From: Zygnema cylindricum
Taxonomy: Eukaryota; Streptophyta; Zygnematophyceae; Zygnematales; Zygnemataceae
DNA length: 64,000 bases
Direction: 5' to 3'
Assembly (NCBI GenBank): GCA_037447655.1
Contig: JBBHKE010003460.1
Location: 186,001-250,000, forward strand
How positions within the stretch are numbered: position 1 is the first letter of the stretch; each line of letters opens with the position of its first letter. The notes beneath the pieces were generated by a model that made no database searches, was not told the origin of the DNA, and saw nothing but the letters and a program-made list of their open reading frames with translations. Positions 12,452 through 25,051 of this stretch are shown here, in pieces. A program made the position numbers and the translations under genes.

Positions 12452-15030
12452 GGCACTTTGTTGGAGTCTTTCATCGCTGGAGCTGCTGAACGTCGGAATT
12501 TCAAAATTTTAGCCAGTGTCACTGAGTTATGGACACACGCTAGTTTGATTATTCAATAAGTCCCAAGGGACCCTCGTTTGTGGGTGTTGCATCCACACAA
12601 TTGTCGCCGATCGAAAATATCTTATTTTTGAGGTGCTGATACAACATACATCAATGCTCTTTTTGAGAGAGGAGCACAACAGTCAGCCTTTTGGAATTAT
12701 TCTTTAGGCTGGACTGGGCATTAGCTAGCATGCACAATATGTGTCGGAATAAATCGATTTGTTTTTTCAATTTGGCTATTTTTTGGAAGGGACATATGTT
12801 CCTTGTCAGAAAATAATCTCGAATTTGTATAAATACACAGAGTCCATGTATTTTTGGACATCCTGATCTACGAGTGGACTTTTTGTTTCTGTTAATGTCA
12901 ATAAGTTCGAGCCATCAAGCAGTCTTTCGAAGATAGCTCTATGGGTTTTGTAGATGAGAGCTATTTGTCGTTTTATGACTGTGTGACAATACACAGGTGG
13001 ATGGGCAATAAGTTGAGTAGGATTGTCTAAATTTTTGACGCGCTTGAAGGAAATGTCAAACTCTTTTGGGAAGGAGTCGGCACAATTTATGTTGCACATG
13101 AAGAAGGTCCTATCATCTTACCAGACTAGCTTTCGTATATAGTTTTACCTTTTTCAAAATGACTCGTGCTTGGCCAAAGGTCTCTATTCTTCCAGTAGAA
13201 GTGTAAGAATGTAAAAATGTGAAAGTGTGGCAGTAGTAAGTTGTCTTTCCTTTTTCGCAAATATGTTTTATTTTTTCTGGATAGATCAGTGTGTGCTGGT
13301 TTTTTTAAATCTTCATATAATGTACTTTGTGATCCAGTTTTTTTCCCCGTCTCAATAAAATTTGAGCACTCTTGTGCCAATGTTGGCTACTTTCTTTATT
13401 TTATCACCAGTGCTTTCATTTTTTTGTCTTCTCGGGTGTGTGTGTGTGTGCATGTGTGTCGCTTGTCAAGTTTTGTCTATCCAAACTTATCCTCCCTCAG
13501 GATTTCAAAAAATAGCTTTGTAGCACACCAGTTCCCCGAACTTTTTTATACAGTTTGCTCTAATGACAAACTGGTATCAACTTTTTTACTCTTTACACTC
13601 CAACTGTGTGTACGCTATTTTGATATTCTGGTGAACAGCTTACAGTGAATCGCTTCTTTAGAGTTAACACCTTTTTGTGCTTAGTGTTGTTTTCAAATAC
13701 ATGACCCAAGAGGCACTCGATAGCACCAGAAAACACCCTGTATTCTAAATTTGTATTGACATGTTTTTTAGACTAACTTTGGTTTATAACATTTGTTGAC
13801 TGACGTCAGCATCTGGGATTTGTGTCGAAATGCCAGAAGAAAAAAAAAACGCCGGTAAATTTACCCTGTGACTTAATTGCCACATCACCCTCATCACATC
13901 AGCCATCAAATCACATTGGCTGAAAATCGGCTCTTTTAGTTACAATGCGTATTACAACCCAATCTTATTTCTGCTCTAAGAATGCTTGCACCTATATCTC
14001 TAGAGATATGAACATAGGCTTTCACATGCTTGTTACCTCCCTCCCCCCCTCCCATGGCCTCCCTCCTCTCCCATGCCCTCCTTCCCTCCCTCCCGCAGAA
14101 TAAATTTCACGTGCTTTTGTACTTAAATCTTATTTCTGAGGGCTCCGAAAGCGGCAAATGGTCTGTTTGTAGCAAGAGGACATAATTGTGTCATGGTTCA
14201 TAATGGTCTGCAAGGGTCACACAGGCAGCTATTTGAAAGATAATAAGCTTCATTAAAAACGTACAATAGTTTGCCATCTGAGTAATGAAAACAAAGAAAA
14301 AAAGGCGAAAGTAAAACAGAAACGAAAGCCATTTGTCTGCTCAATCTTGCTACTGCTCATGTAAAAGGTATTGAGCAAATTGTGTTTCCCTCTTAAGTTT
14401 TCTAGTTATTTCACTAAATCGTATTTTGGCTGACGCTATAAAAGGGACTGTTCCATACAAAAAATAATATTGCAGAAAACAATGTCCATTAGACGGCAAA
14501 TTACGTTAAGGCGTAACTTGGAGCACCGTTCACCTTGACAAGAATACTCAACATAAATCATAACCAGATTTAAGCACAATTTCTGCCCTTACGGGACATC
14601 TCTATTACGTTTTCTGAGAGGATAGTCTGAACGCTATGAAGAGGAATAGTGAAAATCAAGTGGCTCTCTCTCAACAAACAAATAATGAAAATTAGAAGAT
14701 AATGGAGAAATTCATCATTCAACTTTTTTTATGCTCCTCCATTGCCCGGCATACTACACAACCTACCCATGCATGGTACAAGAACATTGCCCCATCAACA
14801 TCGAAGCATCTGATGGGAGATCCCATGATGACCAATATCATCATCAAACTGCTCTCTATTCCGCATAAATATAACAAACATCCCTGAATTTAAATCGACA
14901 ACAAACAAATTGACAATAAACACACCCACCCATCCCCACACACACACTTCTACCCTACCGACTTCCTATTTCACGTGGTGTTGATGGGCAGAAGAAGATA
15001 TTCCCTCCCTCCCACACAATCCTACAGACT
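12452..15030. other. Intergenic region between convergent gene ends
   Basis: Lies between the stop of the 530-aa gene (plus) and the stop of TAB2 (minus). A candidate poly(A) signal, GGAATAAAT, is near 12748 for the upstream gene. Contains a short GT-rich run (about 13438-13458), CCCTCC-rich tracts near 14035-14095 and CACACA-type sequence near 14935. No ORF has family resemblance. Confidence 0.6.
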
Positions 15031-18000
15031 TTATATTTGCGGTGGTGGAAGATCACGCATCACCCAGAAACCCGAACACTCTTCTGCGTCCAAACTTCGT
15101 TGTACCGCCAGAAAATGCAAGCCCTGGCACTGCTGCTTGGCCGCCTCCCAGGCCGCGGCCTCCTCGTCCGCCTGTTTACTCTTCCGGTAGAAAGCGTACC
15201 GCCATCGTTCCGTCACGCCGGTACTCAGAATGAGGCACGCCTTTTGAGGCTCGACTCGAAGAGCTGCCAACTCCAACGCACTCGTCCAAGCTGCAGAAAC
15301 TCGGGAAACAAGCAAAGGAACTCAGTAAAGGAGAACGGAAACTTGGAAAACGAGCTCGAAAACTGAGAAGACAAGCATAGAAACTCAGGAAACCAGCAAC
15401 GGAACTCAGTAAAGGAGGACGAAAACTTGGAAAACGGACACGGAAACTGAGAAGAAAAGCATAGAAACTCAGCAAACGAGCTACGGAACTTAGTAAAGGA
15501 GGACGGAAACTTGGAAAACGAGCACGGAAACTTGGAAGACAAGCATAGAGATTTAGCAAACGAGCAACGGAACTTAGTAAAGGAGGACGAAAACTTGGAA
15601 AACGGGCACTAAAACTTAGAAGACAAGCATTGGAGCTCAGGAAACGAGCACCGAAACTCAGACAACAAGCACCGAAACGCGGAATACGAGCACCAAATAT
15701 CAGAAAACGAGCTCCGAAACGGAGAAAAATAGTACTAAAATGGAGAAAACTAGCACCGAAACTAAGAAAACAAGCATCGGAACTCGGACAACGTGCACAG
15801 AAACTCAGGAAAAAAACACCACAACTCAGAAACAACACCGGTTTCTTCACATGAGCACTGAAACTCAAGAAATAACAACATTTCCAGCGACAACAGAAGC
15901 TCCTAAACACACCGGTTTCTTCAGGCTTTGGTGCTGTTAAGTCACTACTTCGCCGGTAAAGACTACAATTTTTTCATAACCATTTGAAATATAAAATAAG
16001 GTGCTACTACCTAAAGGGAAGTTTACAGTCCCGTTATCGTTTAGAAAAATTGACGACGATGACCTATGTGCCCTGGACACAAAGGGCTATTGTTGTTATG
16101 CCTTTATCAAAATTTAAATGTAATTTGAATTAAGTGGTAGGTTTCACTCGTACACAAAAACATACCACAACAAATTTCTTTCATTTCTCTGGATTTCTTT
16201 CAATTTCTTTCTTTCTTTCTTGCTGATTGCTCCACAGGCCCGACAACACATTAACCTACCGGCCCAAAAAGTATTTAAAACTTCACAAGAACCCTAACCC
16301 TCAATGCACTAAACCCTTGATAATGTTGCAACTTGACCAAACACAAAATTAACTCTGTTGATACTATTTGTTCCCTCCACCCAGGGTTCTGCGAAGTCCC
16401 TACACCTATATTCTGGTGGACCGCTGAATTTATATTCCTCCAAATGTTTTACTGTGTTCCCTCTTTCTCCCTATCACTGTAGTTTCTCCCACTTGAAAGC
16501 TTGACCCAATGAAAAACATATGTTCATCGGGTAAGTTTCAAAAATCTACTCGCGTTTACCCTCTTAGCCGAATGACAGAGAAACAAAGCATTCTGTCTTT
16601 CTTAGCTCAAAGCAGAACTTGCCAAACAGAGAACCCGCTTACTCTCTGTGCCTCTCTCTGTGCCTCCTACTCTTTGAATAGCTATACAGCTCTACTTTCT
16701 TTATTTTCACCTTGCTCCCAAAAGTTACTGCACCAGCATTCTTCGAGTACATGCCTATTGCAAAGATGTTTTTTCTCCTAACTGGTAACGCCCGATTCTC
16801 ACTGACTCCCAGCACCATTGCTTACATAACAAGGTCATTTCTTGGCTCATTGCTTAGTTCAAATGTGTGAAAACAATGGAAACGCTAAATGCGGTTGCCC
16901 CGTAGTATGCAAGTGTAATACGGTATAATACACGCATAGTATGAGGTAACCACATATAGCGTTTCCAGTTGTTTTGCACGTTTAAACTATGGTCCTTAAA
17001 ATGCTGGCGAATGTGCATAACTACGAGCTGGTCCTTCGCCTCATTTCTCAAGAGTTAATATGCTCCTATGTGTGGAAAAAACTGTTGCCTAGCCGCACTT
17101 TTTCTCCTGTCCTATCCAGAGATGTTGGACAGGACAAGCCTCGTCTGCCCTTTGGCTGCTGCTCATAATTCATATTGTCATATTTCATATTTCATCCAGT
17201 ATAACCGTAGCCAATTTTCTTATGAAAAAAAGGTATTCATCCCACTGTCTGCGCTCATTTGAATGCTGCCTCTTACCACCGTTTTTTAGGGTTTTTAGCA
17301 ACCAAAACAATGAGCAGAGCACGTTTAAAAAGCTCTTACTTCATCACTCTGTTGCAAACGCTTTTTAAACAAAACACCAACAGGCCATCTCGCACTCTGA
17401 TGGTAAACTAAACTCCAAATTGCTCACACAAACAGCTAATCTTATGTGCTTTGACACCGTTTTTTTGCCAAAGCTGTACTAGAAAAGAAACTAGGTCTTT
17501 GCATCCTTCTCCAATTTTTCTCTGCCCCCAAATCTCGACCTCGGCTACACGCTTGTAGGTCGGTAGAAGATAAGCTTATAGATTTATTATTTATTATAAT
17601 GCATCACTTCGATTCTCCTATAACTGCATTTCTCATGTCCATGACAGCCACGTAGAGCTCCGTACCACTGAAATAACTATTCCTGCTAAGTTCTTACGCA
17701 GTTAGCTGCAATATTTAGCTGCACAAATCAAACCTTTCTTACAAAGAAAGATGTCGAATTCTACCTAGTATTTAGCTCAACCATTAACTGCTGCTCATTG
17801 CCAACTAGACTGATTCTCGCAACTGGATAGGGATGAGCTCCTAGGTTCACTTTAATGCAGTACACCATGAATCACTATCAGCGTTAAGAAATATATAGTG
17901 TGAAGTTCATTTTCATGTTATTAATTCTAATTGAAGAGTGGCATACGTGGATAATTTTCAGCCACTTGGCCCTATTTTACGTTCAGGGCGCAAAAAAATG

Positions 18001-20071
18001 GAGGCACCAAATAAATGCTTATAGTGATTCACAAAACCTCCTTGATTTTTGGTAACCCCGTGCTCACAAAATACGGAAAAATATATGAGTCGAAAAAGAT
18101 AAGTCAAACATAATCTTCCATTTTCGACAGCAAGATCCTCAAGTAAGATTGTTGTGACAGTACCACATGAAGTGGAGAACAAGAAAGGAGAAAATACCTG
18201 CCAACGGCACCGCTCGCGCAGAGGCCACAGCTACTCCTGGTACCATGGCGTCAGGTGAAAGGCCATCTAAACCCATACAACTGAGGCTCAATGTACCACC
18301 AAACATAGAACCAGATTGCACACGTTCAATCTCCTCCATGACACCTGCCCTCCCCAAGAATGCCTTTCATAAGTCAAGAACTTTCATAAGGCAAGAAAAC
18401 AGAGCCTTACATATGTTTCAGTCGGTAGAAAAACGACGGGGTTCTGAAATATTCCCTGGGGTTGCAGGTGTCATGGTTGAGCTACAGCCTATTGGTGTTT
18501 GATTCCATTAACAAGACCAACTCTTCTTTCCACTATGAACGACAACAGCATGGAAAAGCAAACCAAAACATACAGAAAACGCATAACGAACCTTGCGAGA
18601 TTAAAGATGTGAATTAGTTCAAAGGCCAGGGTTCAGAGATAGACTGGCATGACAAAGACAGACGTGAGTCTTCCTGCATAGCAACAATTGCAACTTTCAC
18701 AAGAGAAAATTTGGTCAATACCAGCTAAAGGCAACTGAACAAAAGCCCATTGCTCCCCCTTGAGGGAATCAGGTAAATTTTGAGGTGTCGGGGCTTCTAA
18801 TTGAAGCAAAGGAGGGGCGCCTTCTTGAAAACGCGGATGTTTGCTGTACACACTGCTCATACGCTCCTCCAGCCATTGTAACAATGCAACACACTGCATC
18901 CATCCACTTCAGAGTTGCATTATAAATATAAACAAAAGGATCAAAGTATAACCATAAACAAAAGTCAAAGTTGAAAGCTCGTGTCAGCCATCAAATTAAG
19001 AGTCAAAGTATACATACACATAGAAAAAAGGAAATGTTTGCGTTATTCCAAAAACCGCAAGGAAGAAACTGAATTCCCCTTCGTTATTCACTCAATCCAC
19101 AGTTGTGAAAGGATAAAAACAATCAGTTATTAACTAACTGCAGTGAACATAGTGTTTAGGTAACTCAAGGAAGGTGACAAACAAGGGAGGAGGGCAGGAA
19201 CACGTAGAAGGAGGAGACAGAGGAAAGGGAGAAGGGAGGAATGGAGGAGTCAAAAGCAAAAAGGGAAAAACTTCCTCACCCTTTGACTCGGTACTGGTCG
19301 CACGTCTAGCTCAGCACAAGCTTTAGAAATAATTGTCTGCATCTGCCCCCTGCAAAATTCTTGCCCCACAATTCAATCAAGAGATACATACTAAAGAGCC
19401 AAGAAACCTAAACTTCACAATAGAAGATTAATACATTACTCTCAGTTGACTGAAAATGAGAGTCAAAATAAATAATGAGCTTCTTTCACTCCATCCCTAA
19501 AAAACGGACAAAAAAAACCGAAAGTTCTAAGATGTCAAAGAGACACTGTCCGTCACACTTACCGGAAAAAGCGGACCTTCTCAGGCTTTGGCAAATCAAA
19601 ACGCTCCATAATATTCAAAAGAGCATCTCTAAGTGTCGCGCTATTAATCTGATTGCTAGCAAAATACTCGGCATATTGGAGCTTGCGACTGCTGTCACAA
19701 ACCAAAAGCTCCCAAACACGCTTCCCACGCTCATCCAATATCGGCCGCGAGCAAAAATCGAGCTCCCATTCCGTAATTCCGTCATATGATCCCTCCTCGG
19801 GAGCTTCGGGAACATCCAAGACTTCCTGCTGAGGTGGACTACGTTCTGCCACGCGGCATTGTACGGATGTGGCAAAACCAGAAGGAGGCCAGCTCGATCC
19901 TAGGCGAGCTTTCCGGCTGCCACGCGTCCTGAAGGGAGATTTCACCTGTAAAGCACTCGGGCGGCCATCAGATGGAGGGATGGCGACAACTGAACTACTA
20001 AGAGGCTCTTGCGGAGAAAGCCATGCTGTAGGAGTGCTCTGTCTCGCCCACGTCACTGATGGTGCGGCCAT
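15031..20071 (-). CDS. TAB2: TAB2/ATAB2-type plastid RNA-binding protein
   Basis: Homologue of Chlamydomonas Tab2 and Arabidopsis ATAB2, which bind plastid psaA/psaB (and psbB-class) transcripts and promote translation of photosystem reaction-centre subunits. Exons 20071-19563, 19349-19280, 18893-18722, 18344-18198 and 15290-15031 join in phase to 385 aa, close to ATAB2 (374). Residues 1-100 are Ser/Arg/Pro-rich, as expected of a chloroplast transit peptide. The conserved core begins at WELDFCSRPILDERGKRVWE (102-121). Later hallmarks are FFRGQMQTII, the LLQWLEER helix, GEQWAFVQLP, the ARAVPLAAW segment across the last junction, GLHFLAVQ and the terminal DLPPP. ATG is in a gccATGG context; the ORF extends upstream only through non-ATG codons. 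Intron 4 is 2.9 kb and repeat-laden, unlike introns 1-3 (about 210-390 bp). Confidence 0.95.
15297..15895. repeat. 21-bp minisatellite with an 84-bp higher-order unit, in TAB2 intron 4
   Basis: About 28 copies of a 21-bp unit resembling GAAACTCAGAAAACAAGCACC. Between about 15380 and 15600 they form a clearer 84-bp (4 x 21) unit repeated about three times. Because 21 is divisible by three, long ORFs stay open on both strands as fake heptads (KRAPKLR on plus, ARFPSFR on minus). The array runs directly up to the acceptor of the last TAB2 exon. Confidence 0.85.
16855..16989. mobile_element. MITE family B, copy 1 (135 bp)
   Basis: Palindromic element bounded by TA: it starts TAGTTCAAATGTGTGAAAAC and ends with the inverse GTTTTGCACGTTTAAACTA. 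Inner arms carry GGAAACGCTAAATG and its complement ATATAGCGTTTCC. Sits in TAB2 intron 4. Same ends and inner arms as the copy at 52006-52115. TA flanks suggest Tc1/mariner (Stowaway-like) mobilisation; no coding capacity. Confidence 0.75.
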
Positions 20072-21445
20072 GGCCGCCCAGAAAAGAGGGCGCACAAAGG
20101 CGTGAGATAAGAGCTTTTCTAAGCTTTTCAGTGCTGAGGGTTGAAGAGAGCTTCGGAGGCAGTGAGAGTGAGTACAAAAAGAGATGCTAATGCATGTGTC
20201 TGCTATTCGTTGAGACGCATGTATAGCTTGACCTTAAGGCGAAATGGCGGATATGGTAATACATGGCGTCGAATCCGGGATCTGTGCTGAATCAGTAAAC
20301 CTACCGTTATGTGAAAAATGTGCGGAAGTTTCATGCGGAGTCCGCACGGGAAAAAAGCTACAGTACTGGGTACCATGGTGGTTATTCCTTGCGGTGCAAG
20401 AAATGATCAAATGAATCGCACAAAAGTTCCCATGTAACGGGTTTCGAAAAGGTATGTTGAATGTTAGGGGGGTTGCACATGCTTGAAAACGTTATACTTC
20501 AAGCGTGTTAAATAATCGCGCTCATGCCGTACAGACATTGTCGGCGGTTGAAAAGCCGGTGTTTTAACTTTTAACTTCCTTATTTTCGGGCTTTCGGCCA
20601 GAATCTGCTCCCCCATGAGAGGCGTCTGTGCGGTCATTACACCGCGAATCGTTATTAGCGTTGAGAAATTATTAGTGTAAAGAAAAAATTAGCGTCATTC
20701 ATTCTAATTTAGTGCCAGGAGACGTGGCAGATTATGGTCCACGTCCTTAAATAGTGTAGTTTATCGCTATTAGCGTGTTGAACGCTAATTGAGGTACCCT
20801 GTTTTTTTCGGCAAATTCTCAAATAGAATTAAACATTCTAAATGTTTCTACACGTTATTTGAGGTAGCCCATTAAATAGGATTCATGACTATAATATAGA
20901 GCAATTATAAATAGTGTGGTGTACGGTCTGTCAGAGACGTATTTTTTGTACTTTTTAAAGTAGAAAAGTACAGAAAAGATATCCACGCTGTCCCGTAGAC
21001 GCGCTAAATTGTAATTGAGTAAATATTTTCCGGCATTCTCGGATGTCAAAAAAACGCGACGGCGTACGATTTGATCAATTTCGTACATGCACATATTTTA
21101 GTGTGGAAATATTCTGCACCGAAAATTTTTACAAAGTAGTTTACAAATTAGATTATACGAAAACATAGAATAAAAATTATTTCCAAAAAAAGAGACATTC
21201 CCAATTAGCGTAAAGAACGCTAATTGTTTCATTACGCTATCTATTTCATTACGCTAAGGGTAAAATCGGTACTCTGATAAAGTATTTTGGACTGTAGTAT
21301 AGATTCTCCGTACTACTATGAAGAGCGTCCCTATGTGCGAAAATGAAATCGGAACTTTGAAATATGACGGTCGTAGACGTAGGTACAACTGATGACGACT
21401 GAAGACGAATTGGAAACTACTACGAAGGAGGACGAACGCAAAAAC
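20072..21445. other. TAB2 upstream region with degenerate family A MITE sequence
   Basis: No ORF of merit. A family A terminal motif (TACACCGCGAATCGTTATTA) is at 20638, followed by AT-rich sequence rich in TTAGCGT/CTAATT words to about 21260. A clean right end is not visible, so the copy is probably rearranged. Confidence 0.45.
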
Positions 21446-22845
21446 TACACCGCCAATCGCAATTAGTAGTGTTGTGTATCGGTAAAAAACTCATCGCGGT
21501 AACACCGATACCGATAGTTATCGGTTATCGAACGGTCAGAGGTCCCGATATATCGGTCTGGGACCAACAAATTCCATATCGGCGATAACTTTTAAAAAAT
21601 ATAGTATGCGTACAATAGTACTATATAGCATACTGTATTATATTATTTTCATTATATAGCGTGGAATGCCACGTATAAGAATCTGTTCCGCTTATCTATT
21701 TAAGTGAAAAATTTTATGGACAGCGCTGCACATAAACGTAGACAATATAAGTTAATACTTTATTGTTATAAAACTATACTATCGAAACGAAAAAAAAAAA
21801 ATACATAGTAAAATTCTGAATCAAACTTTTTCCAAAAAAAGACGAACAGACAGAAAGAAGCAGACGAACACACTTGTCAGACTGCCGCCATTTCTAGACG
21901 CCATATTTTGAAAATTCTGGCAGCAGGAATTTTGAAAACCCCCTTAAATTAGGAATAATGATGGAAAAATTGCGATTTGTTACCAGAATCGGGAGTAAGG
22001 GGGTCCGCTGCGCGTCTGGGGAATACGACGTACAGTTGTGTGTACATGTCGTACATTTATCTGTACGGTCCGTACAGTTATCGTTATCGGCATTATCGCC
22101 CATAAGTAACCGATATTATCGGCTACTTATCGGCGATAAGACCAATGTCGATATATCGTACCAATAAATCGATTATCGGGAACCCAAAAAAAGGTCCATA
22201 TCGGTTATCGGTAAATCCTTACCGATACACTACACTAGTAACTAGAGTAATGAAAAAATTAGAGTAAAAAAACAAAAAAAAACAATTAGAGTAATTGACG
22301 CTAATTAATGTGATAGAGTTTTTTCAACTATAAAGTTTACTCTAATTCATTTAGTTATTCTATATTGGGTTATGACGGCGATAGTTATGTGCGCAATGAT
22401 TATGAACACTAAATTACGTAGACGTACAAAATGTGTCAGTCCGGTATAATATTGACGTCATTATGACGCTAATAATACTTGTCGCATTGAATGTCAGTTA
22501 ATGTTCACACTGACGACGATGCTGTCGACGGACGAGAGTTATGTGAACGACTTTTTTTCGATGTGATTGATTTTTTTGTTTTATGCGATTTCACATGCGA
22601 GCGCGATTCTATTAAATCATTATTTGTACCTTTCTACTTATAAAAGTACAATTTTGCACGGTCAGACGTCGTCCGTAATCCACACTATTTAAAAAAACCT
22701 ATATTAGAATTTTTTACACTAATTAAACCTCACCTAAATTAGAATAATGAAAAAATTAGAATCGATTACTCTATTTGATGTGATAGAGTCGAAATTTCGA
22801 GCGACCGAATTAGAGTAATTTACTCTAATCACGATTGGGGGTGTA
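21446..22845. mobile_element. MITE family A copy interrupted by a hAT-like element
   Basis: Left end TACACCGCCAATCGCAATTA at 21446; right end, inverted, TACACCCCCAATCGTGATTA at 22845. Repeats of TTAGAGTAAT/ATTACTCTAAT fill the right part. The 771-bp insertion at 21467-22237 separates the left terminus from the rest. Interior beyond the insertion may include further nested sequence. Confidence 0.65.
21467..22237. mobile_element. Non-autonomous hAT-like element
   Basis: Starts TAGTGTTGTGTATCGGTAAA and ends with the inverse TTACCGATACACTACACTA. Subterminal regions are packed with ATCGGT/ACCGAT words, typical of hAT transposase-binding regions. The flanking 8-mers GCAATTAG and GTAACTAG match at 6 of 8 positions, fitting a diverged 8-bp hAT target duplication. 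No transposase ORF. Confidence 0.7.
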
Positions 22846-23919
22846 CCACGGTTGTACACGTCTACAATACACGCGACCATTTGTGACGACTCGAAAACTA
22901 ACGACGGATGTAACACGTCTACAACGACAAACAGTGTCACAACACCCGCGACATCATGTGACATCGTAATGTTGCTTCTGACATTGTAGACATCAAACTT
23001 CCAACGCTGTTCAACAAACTCCTGCCCTGCTACCATATTTCTGACTCCTTTCCGAGAGCATGTATGCACAAAACCACGCAATTCCATTCTTCGCAATTTC
23101 TTCTATTTGCAAACCTGCCACAAAAAGACCAATTTCAAGAACTTTACATTGTTTGAGGGTTGTGTAAGTGGCACGACCAGCTATATCTAGCACACTTTGG
23201 ATCGCAAAAGGTGCCATTACCATTTAACGAATACCTTAATAGCAAGTAAGTTCAGAGAGACAGAACCAAATTACATATGGTGTGACTAATATTAAATACC
23301 AATTAGAGGGGAAGTCAAACATCAAATTGAAATTTGGCAAACATTGAAGCCAACCATCTTTGTCTTTTACACCAAATGGTGAGGAAAGAAAAAATCAAAA
23401 TCAATATAAACATTAAAAAAAAGAAGGATTGGTAAAATTGAATTAAAATAATCAGAACTTGGAATTGAAGTTGATATTGTAATTGAAATGTCACTTGAAA
23501 AATGAAAAATGTAACAAAAGGTAAAATTTGTAAAAACAAACAACCTACTAAAGTTAATTGTGTAATTTGGAAATCAACCTTCAAATTGTATTTTGAAATT
23601 ACAATTAAATTTTATTTCACTTTTGAAAGTGAAGATGCAACTAAATATCCAAAAGAAAAAATGGTGAATTGAAAAAAAAATGGGGACTAAAACAAAACAT
23701 TAAAGGGTGGGCATTGTTTTCCAGGATGACACTAGAAAAAAAAAAGATACGTGTTATTGATGATTCAAAATGTAACAGTCGCATTGATGACAATCTTGCA
23801 AATGATTTTGAGAACCTTGTTGCCTCCTTTTTTTTACAACCATCACGGCCACCAATTGGTTCAAACCTCTATTGCTAAGGTTATGCCTCGAATTTCAGCA
23901 AACTGCATCTATCAAAATA
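22846..23919. other. AT-rich DNA upstream of the Harbinger transposase
   Basis: No gene recognised. Minus-strand ORFs at 23011-23223 and 22734-23096 overlap and match no family I know. From about 23230 the sequence is poly(A/T)-rich and probably the 5' flank of the Harbinger element, whose terminus I could not locate. Confidence 0.4.
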
Positions 23920-24978
23920 CCAATTTCAAGGTGATTTTAATGAAGACTACTACATCAAACCAGGGAGTATACATTGGATGGACAAAGAGTTACCACGCTA
24001 CAACGACAAACAATTTCGACAATTGTTTCGACTAAAAAAAGACACAGTCCAATTTTTTGTAAATGAATTAAAAGATGAGTTGGAAACAAAACCCCCTCTA
24101 GGACTTCGTAATATTCCCAATAGGAAATTAAGCGTGGAAAAACAAGTTCTAATAGCATTGATGCGTGTGGGACATCAAGGCGGGATCACACGTACTTCTG
24201 TGGAATTTGGTGTTGGACACTCAACTCGGCGAGGATAACTCTTAAAGTCATGGAGGCGATTGTCAAAAGGCTTGGGCATTGGGTAAGATGGCCCACAACA
24301 GAAGAAATAGACGAGACCAAATTATTTTTCAAGGAAGAAAATGGGTTGCCCAATTGTGTAGGGGTTATAGATTGTACACATATAGAGATTACATTCAGAG
24401 ATGAAATGTCACCAATCGATTATTATGATGCCAAACATAATTATTCTACGATAGTTCAAGCGGTCGTGGACCATAGAATGAGATTTATCGACCTTAATTT
24501 AGGCTCTCTTGGGTTAATGCATGACTCTAGATTTTTTAGGAGGTCCAAGTTGGGGCAAGAATTTCAAAGACGTATGGAAGCAAGTGGAGATATTTTCCAA
24601 TGGGAAAGTAAAAATGTGAAACCTTACCTAGTAGGAGATGCCGGTTATGCCCTCTATCCGAACTTAATTGTTCCGTACCCTGGTTCGAAACTCAATGCGT
24701 CTCAAGCAAAATTCAACTTTCAAAATTCGTCGTTGATGATGGTGGTAGAAAGAGCGTTCAGACAACTCAAGGCGCAATGGAGGTTACTCCTCAAAAGATG
24801 CAATCCAAGACTTGAATCTATGATTACTTTTATTGTTGCAGCATGTATTCTTCACAACATCTCTATTGGGAGGAATGAAACCGACATTGATTGGGAGAAA
24901 GAATTTAAAGACGAGCAAAGAAAAAATGCAAGCGGCATTGGAGAAAGATCCACACGCATGACAGAAGCTGAAAAATGA
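23920..24978 (+). pseudogene. PIF/Harbinger DDE transposase, frameshifted
   Basis: Nuclease of the PIF/Harbinger class (HARBI1-like), which cuts and pastes DNA with TTA targets. The N-terminal half (to about 24225) contains the helical segment around RYNDKQFRQLFRLKKDTVQF and an HTH-like VGHQGGITRTSVEFGVGHST. The frame then breaks: one nucleotide is missing near 24225. The second half, 24250-24978, carries the catalytic core: first Asp in GVIDCTHI, second Asp in LGSLGLMHDSRFF, then GDAGY, and Glu in VERAFRQLKAQWRLL. Total length (about 350 codons) fits the family. Coding-like sequence begins upstream of the ATG at 23978, so the true 5' end is uncertain. A stop at 24976-24978 follows the conserved core. 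Recently dead element, or one needing splicing across the break. Confidence 0.85.
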
Positions 24979-25051
24979 CAAACACAACAATGTGGGGATG
25001 TCAAAAGACGGTTGGGTGGTTCACAAATGAACAAAATTCGAGGGTCTCAAA

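Noticed and set aside
15176-15910. 244-aa minus-strand ORF of heptad repeats
   Set aside because: It is the 21-bp minisatellite kept open because the unit is divisible by three. Its first part overlaps the real TAB2 exon in another frame.
22734-23223. Two overlapping minus-strand ORFs (120 and 70 aa)
   Set aside because: No recognisable domain and no consistent splice junction; lies in transposon-rich DNA.
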